Shown piece by piece: positions 38,976-50,900 of a stretch of 64,000 nucleotides of DNA. A program made the position numbers and the translations under genes. The stretch is from positions 16,541,744 to 16,605,743 of the forward strand of contig NC_086356.1 of assembly GCF_036324505.1 (NCBI RefSeq), written 5' to 3'. Positions within the stretch are counted from its first letter, which is position 1; each line of letters opens with the position of its first letter. The notes under the pieces are model-generated. The model was not told where the DNA came from. It saw nothing but the letters and a program-made list of their open reading frames with translations, and did no database searches. The stretch comes from Eleginops maclovinus (lineage: Eukaryota; Chordata; Actinopteri; Perciformes; Eleginopidae).

Positions 38976-41900
38976 GTAGGAGTCATTTGTCTTTCATGCT
39001 TTGTGTGGTTTGTAGATTGTAGCCAGTACAGTAAAATGATCCTTTGTTTCTCAAAAATGTCTTTGTGAAGTGCTAAAGTAAGAAAACAAATGGCACATCT
39101 GTTCAGTTCATCTGTTGAAGAATTCCTTAGAGTTCAGTGTGGGAGTGTGATACTTCCATGCTGACTATGAGTTAATGACGTCTTCTTCCCTAATATTTGC
39201 TAAAATAAGCTTTGGAACCTTTCTAACTAATGCAATCCTAAAGGATTGGTTTATTATTCTTATTCAGTTTCTTAGTTAGAGAAAAGTTGGATGCCACTCT
39301 CAGCTAGAGCCAGCTACTGATTAGCATAACTTAGCATAATCACTGGAAATAAGGGAAACAGCCAGAGTCAAAGAAGTAATCCTGCAGCCTTTGAACTGCT
39401 TTCTTTTTTTAAATGTTTTAATTAATCAAAAGCAGTACATATATAAAAGTGCCATTCAAATTCTTGATACTTGCTAACTCTCACGAAAGTTAATTAAAGC
39501 TATTGCTTCATTGAAAGAAACTCTTTAACCCCTAAAATCTAATACAATACAAAGAACTTTCAGATTGTTAAAATCTTTCTACTTGCTTATCAAGGTAAGT
39601 TGGGAACCAAACCCTACTGCAGTGGTCATGGGAACTACAGCACTGAAAGCTGTGGCTGTATATGCGAGCCGGGCTGGAAACCACCCAATTGCTCTGAACC
39701 CGAATGCTCTAATAACTGCCAGGACCGGGGCCGCTGCGTTGATGGAAAGTGTGTGTGCTTCAAGGGCTTCACCAGAAAGGATTGCACACTTGACGACTGC
39801 CCTCTGGATTGCGGTACATACGGCCAGTGTGTGGGTGGTGAATGCATCTGCTCCTATGGTTATTCTGGCGAAGACTGCTCTCAAACCAAGTGCCTCAACA
39901 ACTGCCGCAGCCGCGGCCGCTGTGAAGACGGAGACTGCGTTTGTGATGAACCCTGGTATGGCCCTGACTGCTCTGAACTCATCTGCCCCAAAGACTGCTA
40001 TGACCGTGGAAGCTGCGTGAATGGCACCTGCTACTGCGTAGAGGGGTACGCCGGTGAGGACTGTGGAGAGCGTACCTGTCCCAACAACTGCCACGGTAAT
40101 GGTTACTGCGTAGATGGCAAATGCGTGTGCGCTGCCGGCTTCAACGGAGAGGACTGCTCTCGGGTTATATGCCTCAACGAGTGTAATGACAGAGGTACGT
40201 GCTTCAACGGGTTGTGTATCTGCGACGTGGGCTATCAAGGCGCAGACTGCAGCCAGTTAGCGTGCCTCAACAACTGTAACAACAGAGGCCAGTGCATAAA
40301 CGGGCAATGTGACTGCGATGTTGGTTTCCAGGGAGATGATTGCTCAGAGCTCTCCTGTCCAAACGACTGCCAGCACAGGGGACGCTGTGTGAACGGCCAG
40401 TGTGTGTGCGAGGAGGGCTTCGTTGGTGAGGACTGCAGCATCAGGACCTGCCCCTCAAACTGCTACGGCCGCGGAGAGTGTATCAAGGGACGTTGTGTGT
40501 GTCATTCAGGCTTCACTGGTGAGGACTGTGCTGAGCTTAGCTGCCCTAACAATTGCCAGAACCGTGGCGGCTGCATCGATGGGCAATGTGTTTGTGACGA
40601 AGGCTTCAGTGGGGAGGACTGCGGTCAGAAAGCTTGTCCCAACGACTGCCTGGCCCGGGGTTACTGCGTCGACGGCAAGTGCATCTGTCAGGAAGGCTAC
40701 TCTGGAGACGACTGCTCTGTGCAAGCCTGCCCAGGAGACTGCAACAACAGGGGACGCTGTATCAATGGAAAGTGCACGTGTGAGGCTGGATATGAAGGGG
40801 AAAGCTGCGCGGACCTTAGCTGCCCCAACAACTGCCAGGACAAAGGTCGCTGTGAGAACGGTCAGTGCGTCTGTGATGAGGGATACATCGGAGAAGACTG
40901 CTCAGAAGGTAAGAAGCTATGTTCAGTTTACACACCAAAAAATATTTGACAATCCATAAATCCTGAACGTTTCCATGTGTTAACTAATTGTACTATAAAA
41001 TCAAATCCAGAGTGAAGTCATTTCCTCCCATTTTCCAATTTCCCTCATCACTTATCTTGATATAAACTTTTTCAGTGAAAATAAAATAGTTTTCATAGTC
41101 ATTGTCTGCATTTGTTCACTGTCTTTGGCAGTTCTTGACACCACAGCTGGTGTTTGAATTAGCTCTGGTTTGTGGATTGAGGGCGTGAGAAACTGTCAAA
41201 GAAAACACACCCTATCCTTTGGTGTTTTTTTTCCAGTGTCTCCTCCGAAGGACCTTACTGTAGGCGAGGTCACCCCTGAAACGGTGGACCTGAACTGGGA
41301 AAACGAGATGCTGGTGACAGAGTACCTTGTGACGTACGTGCCCACCAAACCTGGCGGTCTTCAACAGGAGTTCACTGTGCCAGGAGACAAAACTACTGCC
41401 ACCGTCAAAGAGCTTGAGCCTGGCATCGAGTATCTGATCAGTGTCTACGCTGTTCTAAGCAACAAGAAGAGCGTCCCCGTCAGTGCGAGGGTGGCCACAG
41501 GTACAAGCTAGTTTATTGTATGAAAAAAAAGAACATATATCTTAGCTACCAATAATCAGTAAATAATGTATTTTTTCCATCCGTGCAGCGCTTCCAAAGC
41601 CAGAGGGTTTAATCTTCAAATCGGTGAGAGAGAGCTCTGTGGAGGTGATGTGGGACCAGGTGGACATCTCCTTTGATGGTTGGGAGATCTATTTCCGCAA
41701 TACGGTCAGTCTGCCTATCTCCTTTAAAGGCTTGCACCGGATTTTATTAAGTGACAGGGGAAAATGTAATAAAGCTTCTCAAGCTTATTGGAAGTCTCAG
41801 CAAAACATGGATTTATTTCGGTGCTAAAATTGCTTTGACATATGGGAAAAACCACAGTGAGGGCAAGGCCGGATGTCATAGAACTCTGGGTAAATCCGCT

Positions 41901-44900
41901 GCTTGGAATCGCAGCCAGTAACTTCTTCTCGAAGAATTACTGGCTGCGATTCCAAGCAGCGGAAGCTTTTTCACATTTTGCAGCTGCTGCAGAGTATTAA
42001 CCTATTTTTATATATGAATGTCTTCTCCTGACCATGTTTACTTTGATAATAGGCTTTGGGATGTAGATTACTACACAACCAGCTGCTGGACTCTCACATT
42101 CCTGAGCAGCATGTTGATGGGTTATGCATAGATGTGTCTTCAGTGCTTTGCATGCATCTTTGTTTTTTTAATGCTCTCTATCTGATTTCTTACATGGTAT
42201 TAAAATCAGGAACTTTAAAGACGAGTCGCAAGAACTGGTAGTGTGGCCTCTTAAGATTTAGCTGAATAAACATTACCCCAGGTCGATTTCTTCTGGAAAA
42301 AGCTGATATAAACATACACAATAATAATAACTCAATCCAAACTTTAACAAAACTAATTAATCTGACTGTTTCAACTTAAATGTTAAAAACATAAAAATGA
42401 ATAATTCTCAGTGCTGAAGAATACACCTTGAATTCAACTTGCACAGAAAGTAATGTCTTCTCTACCATTACTCAGCATCTGCTGGAGTGAGACAAAAGGA
42501 TCCAAACCGCATTCCTAACTTAACACTAAATTTGAACTGCCAGCATAAAAGCTAGTAAGCATTTTCCAAACAAAAAATGCCATGGATCTAGATAGTGACC
42601 AGCTGGATGTAAACTGGACTTTATAAATTTGTTCAGGCTACTCCATTTAGTTCATGTTAACCATTTTTCCCTCCAGTAATCTCTGTTCTCATCCTCTACC
42701 GGATATTTCTCATTCATATGTTCATTATGTTTCCTTGCAGAAAGAAGAAAATGGGAAAACAGTGAGCACCCTTCCACCTGACCAAAACCAGTTTATCCAG
42801 ACAGGACTTGGTCCAGGACAGGAGTATGAAGTCTCTGTTAACATCATCAAGAACAACACCAGAGGACCCCAAACATCAGAAAAAGTCACGACCAGTGAGT
42901 CTTTAGCTATTTTTGTATTATTAAGAGTGAAGAGGTGAGATTAGATGTTCAAAATGATCCAGTTTCTACCTAATAAAAAGTTCAGATGGCATAATTATGT
43001 CATTCTCCTGCTCCCTATTGCAGCTTTTAGCAATTTGGTACAATAAAAACCTTCCCTTTCCTCGAGCACAGAGCTAAAAAAATACATTAATGTCAAAGAG
43101 GCAAATTCCATAATGAAAAGAAGAGTAATAACAGGAAATCCCTTCTGGCTCTCCCTGCGTCCATCACACAGATTCCAGCTTAAGAGTAATAACTCGGACA
43201 CGTTGAATGTCAGCCTCACATGATTTTTCACTTTCACTAAATTTGCTCCTAGCAATTTTTTTCTTCTTGGATAAGTTTTTATGGCTGTGTTACTCCATAC
43301 ATTAGGTTTTGAAACACCTAGATTATGCAATCGATGCCAGGCCAAACAACTTTTATTGTGCATGGAAAAGCCATTTAGTTTAGATGCCGTTGTGTTTTTA
43401 CCCTCTGGGTATCACGCCGTTTCATTTGTGATGTCATTTATTTGTCTTGGCTGAAACTAGACACATCCCCCATAAATGAATAATCCTTTCATACCCTTTT
43501 TACCCCCACTGGTCCGTTTGACACCGAGTAAAGATGCCTCCCCCACATGTAAGCACAGGAGATTTGTCAGGCAGTAAACATAAAGCCAGACTGAAAAGGA
43601 AGCACATTATATTTCATAAAAGCCTTTTCCCAGGTGGATCCAAGTTATTGATTCATCTTGTGAAAAAACCAAGTTCAGGCTTATGAGAGCTCTTTTATTT
43701 TTAAGGCTCAAAGATACCACGCCAGGAGTGCTAATGTTTGTGTTTGATCTTGATCTCACAACAATGTAAGAGATATTGGCTTGATTGTTTTTGAATTTGA
43801 CTATTGGCAGTTAAAACCTTCCTACAGAGACTGATTAAATCTTCGACGTAATTGAGAACAACTTTGCAGACACTTACCTGCTGGATAACAATAAAGAAAA
43901 GTACTGCATCATTTGGGAAATAAGCTTATTTGCTTGCTGAAAATTAGACCGACTCCACTCCTATATTAGTTTTCTTTATTACTTTTCATCAGCAAATGTG
44001 AACCCCTTTACAACGAGCAGCTTTAAGACTTTTTTTAACTGTTTACTGAAATCGGTATAGCAGTTAAATATGTTTAAAAATGATATCTTACTGTGGTTCG
44101 CCTGTAGAGCAGGAAATTACTTCTGCACATTATACTTATATGTATGAAAGATTGTAAGGACTGTCAACCGTATTCTTCCTTCATTTTAAGTTTCATAATA
44201 AATCAGACATTTCCCATGCATCTTTTCTCCCACCCTTGTCTCTCTCACCCAGAGATTGACGGCCCCTGGCAGGTGGAGGTGAAGGACGTGACGGACTCCT
44301 CTGCTCTGGTCAGCTGGTCTCTGCCCGTTGCTCCGATGGATAGACTCACCTTAGCTTACAGGCCCAGCTCTGAGCCTTCACAAGAGGCCGTTGTAGGGGT
44401 TTCCATCCCAGAAACTCAGTACAGCATCGACAGCCTGCAGCCAGACACCGAGTACACCGTGTCGCTCATCTCCAGGAGCAGAAACGTCTCCAGTGACCCT
44501 GTCATCGCCACATTCACTACAGGTAGGCTTAATGCAGATTTACATCTTCATTCATTTTAAAGCTGCAGGTACAGTATTTACATGGCATAATGCAAGGCTA
44601 TGTTTTTGTATGTCAACAAACCCAGAAAAAAACCAAAGAACTTAAGTACTGTGTGTGTATATCAAATAATAATGTATACCTCCTCTGTGCCATAGGGCTC
44701 AGATAGAATAACATATGAGCCACACTGCTACCCATGTTCCTTTATTACCACACAGTAGATTTCAAATCATTTCCACATACAATGTTCTGTAGCCCTAAAT
44801 ACTTCAGAGAACCAAATGTAGATTTGCTGTGGAAAATAGTTCCCAACAAATGCTTAATGTCCTCTTGTTTCATATATTTGCCTAAAAAGGCGTCAGCTGT

Positions 44901-47900
44901 TTAAAGTTATAACTGACTTAAAAAAACTGAACTATCTCAGTATTCGTGACCCCCTTCTGTACATTAAACCCTTCAGTAGGAACCAAAAATTATAGAACAG
45001 CACATGCTAGTCTGTGGAAATACTTTACAGTATTTATATCCTTGTGTAATGATTTGGAATGTGCAAATTGGAGTGGCCCAATTTGCAATATTTGCCGAGA
45101 TATAAACTAAATGTCTGTTTATAAATCTTAAGTTTGTGCTCAATAGGTATAGATTCTCGTAATTTGATCGTTAATATATTTACCTTTGTCAGCCCTGGAT
45201 GCACCCAAGCACCTGAAGGCTGTGTCACAGACAGACGACAGCATCACACTGCAGTGGACCAACAGTCAGGCTGATGTTGGCAACTTTTTGGTGAAATACA
45301 CTCCCCTCTCTGGAGACACTCATGGGGAGGAACTGTTTCCTCGAGGGCCAGGAGACACCACAAAAGCTACCATCACCAGTGAGGGTCACATAAAATAAAT
45401 ACAACCACACATGACTCGTGTTGGTCAAACCACCCTGATCATTAACTTCCCACCATCCCTCTGTGTGGCAGGGCTGAAGCCAGGGACGGAGTACGGGATC
45501 GGTGTGACGGCTGTGAAGGATGAGAGAGAGAGCCTCCCTGCTACTACAAATGCAGCAACTGGTGAGGAAAGAGCATCTGTCCAAACAGTCCTCCTTAACA
45601 CCCCTTCAGAAATACACAGACGGCCATGTTTGTTGATACAAATTGGGTGATGAAATTGAACTAATGTGGGGGGCAAAGGATTTATGATCTGTGCTGAGCA
45701 TGCTGCAGAAGTTAGAAAGATTAACTTTCAGAGATTTTTGACACTTTTATTCGTGTTTTAGATATCGATCCTCCCAGAGATTTGAAAGAAGTCGAGTCAA
45801 CAGAGACCTCCCTCTCGCTGAGCTGGCAGAAACCCCAGGCCAAGGTCGGTGCCTACAGGCTGGTGTACGTCTCCAGGGATGGGGAGGTTAACGAGGTGGA
45901 GATCCCGCCCACTGAGACCAGCCATGTCATGTACAACCTGACTCCTGGAATGAGCTACACCATCACTTTAGCCGCAGAGAGGGGGCTCAAGAGGAGCACA
46001 CCGGTCACACTATCTGCAACTACAGGTGGGTAGAGAGCAGTTTTACCACCATCAGTCTTGAAAAAAATGCCTTAAAAGAGGAATACTTCAGATTTGTTGT
46101 GCAAAATAATGCTTTTATTTCCCCTAAAAAATGTGCTTTTTCATTTGTTTATGTTTTTAGAGTTCAGTAATGTATGTAATCTAAATTGTAAGTCCATCAG
46201 TATTCCATTGGTATATTTACATTCAAACCTAACACATTTGATGACTCTACTGCCATAAAACACACAAAAAATGACGTGCACTTGCACCAAAAATAATGCA
46301 GTCTGGATTTGTGCCTTTTTCCCTCCCCTTGTAGCCTCTTTCACATTTTATTTAGCAGACTCAGATGACCGTGAGCTAACGACTCCTTCAGGCTCGGAGG
46401 ACAATGTCATTAGCTTCGTGCATTTAGATCCTGCTGACTCACAGTTTTCAGTTGAGACGGAGCCCGAGGAGGAAATTGGGAAACTGACTATCTCGGGCAT
46501 CACTAATGACGGATTTGACCTCTCTTGGGAACTGCAGGCTCATAGTCCCTATGATAGTTTGGCAGTAGAATATAAAGACACTCGGCGGTTATGGGATACG
46601 AGAGAAGTCCAACTTCCTGGAGATGCCACTGGCTTTAGAATGCAGGGCCTGAATGCATCAACAGAATATCAAATAAAACTTTATGGAAATGCCAATAGCC
46701 AAAGATCTTCGCTACTCGAAGCTGTTGCAGTCACAGGTATTATACGCTTTACTTTTAGTTTATAAGGGACATTTTGTCCTGTCTGAAAATGTCTCCCCTC
46801 AGTGAAACATTTTCGGTCGATTATTTGCCTGTATCCGAATGGCCATATGATTTGCATGCTGGTCTTTCATTCTTTTAGATTCACAGAAAAAAAGATTTGA
46901 TTTGGTCAGAGCAACCGTGTATAACATTTGGCATGACACAATATGAAGACAAACCCAACATAGATGATCTTATCTTAACACTTATTTCATGAGCATCCAA
47001 TACTCTAGCATAAGGTTGCTGCTAAAAAATTAAAATACAAGAAGGAATGAACACTGGGAATTGGTAGAACTATGTCCTCCCTGAGCGATTAACACCTTCA
47101 GATACAAGGGGTTATAATACTCTATCTGTCCCAATTTCTTCTTGCATCTGAGCTTTTGAATGCATCCATTTTGTTCTTTGAAGGCTAATTCCTTCTGCAT
47201 CATTTATCGCCTTCAATCCCAATAACAAGAGCATTCTCTGAAGATGACACACTACGTCACTCGCTTGTCAATCAAGTGACTCAGAGTCATTCTTTTGGAA
47301 AGCAGCAAGAAAAATGCCTGTGCATGGCTTTACAAGATATTTGAAGACAACTTTGTACTTCCACTCTGATGGACTACTCAGATGCTTCAAAGATTAATGT
47401 CGCTGTCTCAAGTGCCATTAATTTAAGAGCTGTTGCTTGATGTTATAGATTGTAGGCCTGGAAAAACACGTACGAAACAACGACATCTAAACCAATAATA
47501 CTAATCAAAGGCATAGCTTCAAGCAGAATAATCAGAATTATTCTTTTTTTAACCCAGTTTCTTCTTCACAGGTTATTTTTCAGCCATCAGCGAGGGCTGG
47601 TAACAAATTCATTCTTTAATTTCTTTTATTCATTGTAGCCCCCGAGCCCACCTCTCCAGATGTTCTAATGTTGAGCTTCAAAGATGCTCCAACAACTGCT
47701 CTGGATACTGAAGCAGTTCAAAACCCAGATCCCCTCCGTCCCCTAAACACCTCTGATACTGGTGACATGAGCTCTGGGGCTGAGCCTCAGAGCTCCACCC
47801 TGGACGTATTGAGGGGCATCACAGTCAATGTCTCCTCCACCAGCGTAAGCCTGGCTTGGTCGGCGCCTGACGAGGCTTTTGAAAGCTTTTTGGTGGAGCT

Positions 47901-50900
47901 CAGAGCTCCATCAGGGGCATCAAACGCTCATGTGTCCACACTACCAGGAAGTGTGAGAAAAGCTGAAATAGAGGGATTGTCCCCCTCCACAAAATACAAT
48001 ATTACAATTCAAGGGCTGGTGGAAAGGGAGCGGTCTTTACCTCTCACAGTGTTTGCTACTACAGGTACATGGAGCTAATATTTCTTCTTTTGTAGGCATG
48101 TACCACCCATCCTCTTCATCATCATCCCATCCATTTACTTTTTACGTTTTAATATTTCATGCTGACTCCACAAACTGTTTCTGTTTTTATTGTAAAATAC
48201 AATCATCTTTTATCCCTTACATTCCTTTGCTTTACTTTTTTTATGGTGGAGTATTAAGGCCACAAAAAAAACAAGCAGGATTTGGACTAATATTTCTAGA
48301 AAAAATCCTAACATTTAAAAAGTTTAAAGTTATAATAATTTTAGGGAAAAAAGTAGCTGTGATATTTTAATATTAAAGCTTTTATTTGAGGAAAAATTAT
48401 TTTTTCCGGTGATTTTTCAACTTTGTTTCGGTATTAGTTTGACTTTATTCCCAACATCGAGAAGACTTGTTTTCTTTGTCAGTGGCCCAAGTATTCAGTT
48501 GTTCTATTGTGATGAAAAATGTGTCTTTTTAAAAAAGCTTTTTGAGATTAATTCTTACAATCCATTTTGCCATTCAGTTGACCCACTCTGATCTGTCTAT
48601 CTACCAGAGGAACTGAAGCCCATGGTGGTGAACCTCACCATCTCTGACATTACATGGGACGGCTTCACTGCGTCCTGGAGCCCCATGGGGGGGGGATTTG
48701 AAAGCTTTGTCATTGAGGTAACAAACTTGGAGAATTTCGAACAGAGCCAGAACCTCAGTCTGTCTGGAGATGCTTTCAGCCTGGGCCTCTCCGGGCTCAA
48801 TCCCAACACCAGCTACATGGTTGGCCTGTTCGGGATGTATCAGGGCTCCTTCCTTGAACCGTTGTACACTGAAGCCACCACAGGTACCTGCGACTTGCAG
48901 TGTTGCAGTGTTTTTGTCCTTAAAACTTCTTTAACTTTCACTCCTTTCATTTCCATTTTCTGATTTTTAACTTTCTATTTCAGTCCATGTCTGTGAAGCA
49001 TACACTGACACTAGAACCTCTGTGGACCATCCACACCTCGCTGCATGACACCAGACCAACATAATAACCTAACTCTGTGATTTTGTCATCTTAACCAACA
49101 TGCCATGAACCATTCTTTACCCTCCAGCCACTGTTTCTGTCTAGCTGAGAGAGGGCAGGGTGATGGACCCATGCCGCATCACTGAGCAAAGCAAATGCCC
49201 CTCAAATGTTCACCCTTACCCCGAACGGCTCCCTCCATTCCAGTTACAAAAGTGCATGAAGCCCCCCTCCCCCAACACCTCTACCATCCCCTGCATCGTG
49301 GTGAGATTTGACGCTGATGTGCTGCAATGATTGCAAAAGCAAAACCCAATAACTTTCACCATCACATGCCTGTCACCCCACGACAGCGTGACCATCTCAT
49401 TCCATCCCATCAACAATCATTCAGTGTACCATTGATTAACCTTGAGGGATCATTTGCTCATGTATGTGCACGTGAATTTTAGTGAGTTCAATTAGTCTAT
49501 GTGACATAGTTTGTAGAGTTTGATGCAGAACGTCAAAGTAAATATCCTTATTTCCTTTTGAACTACTAGGTGGCAAAAAAAATCTTAATCAAGACCGTTA
49601 TTAAGGTAAAAAGTGAATAATATAATGTGAGGTTAACTGTAATGCCACATTGTTTTACATCTGAATGATGGGCTCAATTATCTGCTGCATGTTTGCAAGC
49701 AACTGACTGATTTGTCACTGCATGGAAGAAAAAAATCATTATATCTAGCTGTCCTCTTTGAATTGCTCTGGTGTAACATTATGCAGAATTTGTCTTGTTC
49801 ATAATGTTAGGACCTCAACTGCATGATCAGACCTCCCTGTACATGCATGGAAAATAATTTTGATTTATACTATTCAATTTCTTTCTTCGCCACATTTTCA
49901 CTTTTAAACGTGCAGGCAAGACATCTTCAGCTGTTTTCCCCTCCCCTTTACATTTTTTGTCCATCTAATTATTATTATATTTTTAAAAGCAATACAGTAA
50001 GCGTAACTGGTTAAAATTCAAGCTCCTAAGTTAGTTTTGATGACAGAATAAAAGCATGTTTTTATTTTTGAAGCTACTATCAGGAATAACAGGTTGGAGG
50101 TGGTGAGTTCTCTGTAATGCTATACACATTTTTATCAAACCATTTCCTACTTCAATCAGTTTGTATTCTGCAAAAATGTTGCAAAACAAAATGAAAATCT
50201 AATAATGATTTCTCCCTTTAGTGAATCTACCAGTGCTTGGAAAACTTTATATTTCAAACTTAACGTCAGAGAGCTTTTCAATCTCCTGGAATGGCACTGA
50301 TGGCAAATTTGATGGTTATATCCTGGAGATAATTGATTCTGATTGGCTAACGGAGCCAAAGGAATATAACATTTCCCACAATGCAAAGTCCCATGACGTC
50401 AAAGGGCTCAGGCCCACTACTGACTATGTAGCCTACTTCTATGGGACGTACAAGGGATCCCGAACAAGTGCTGTCAGTATTGTTGCATCAACAGGTACTT
50501 TGATTTATTTTATTACAAAGGACAGGGTTATCTATTGTTTTAAATATTCTTATTTGCACTTTAAAGTTGAGTTAGGCCTGCTTTCATATAGACTCAAACA
50601 TGCTTTCTTTGTCAATAAATGAATCTATTCATATTTTTCTCTCCCCTGTAGCTGAACAGCCTGATTTGTCCAGGCTAGTTGTTTCTAACATTACCTCAGA
50701 CAGATTTTCTCTGTCGTGGCGGACAGGAGAGAAGTCTTTTGATAACTTTATAGTAGAAGTCAGAGAGTCTGCTTTGCCCTCGCAGGCAATGGGGCGCGCT
50801 CTGCCCGGAGACGTGCACTCCACAGTCATGGCCGGGCTCAAAGCGAGCACAAGCTACAACATAAAGCTGTACGCCAGCGCTGGGGGCCAGAACACACAGC

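Noticed and set aside
39579..40238. 219-codon reverse-strand open frame
   Set aside because: Antisense shadow of the Cys-rich EGF repeats; repetitive Ala/Val composition and no start context.
42995..43363. 122-codon reverse-strand frame in a tnc intron
   Set aside because: No recognisable domain; consistent with chance in AT-rich sequence.
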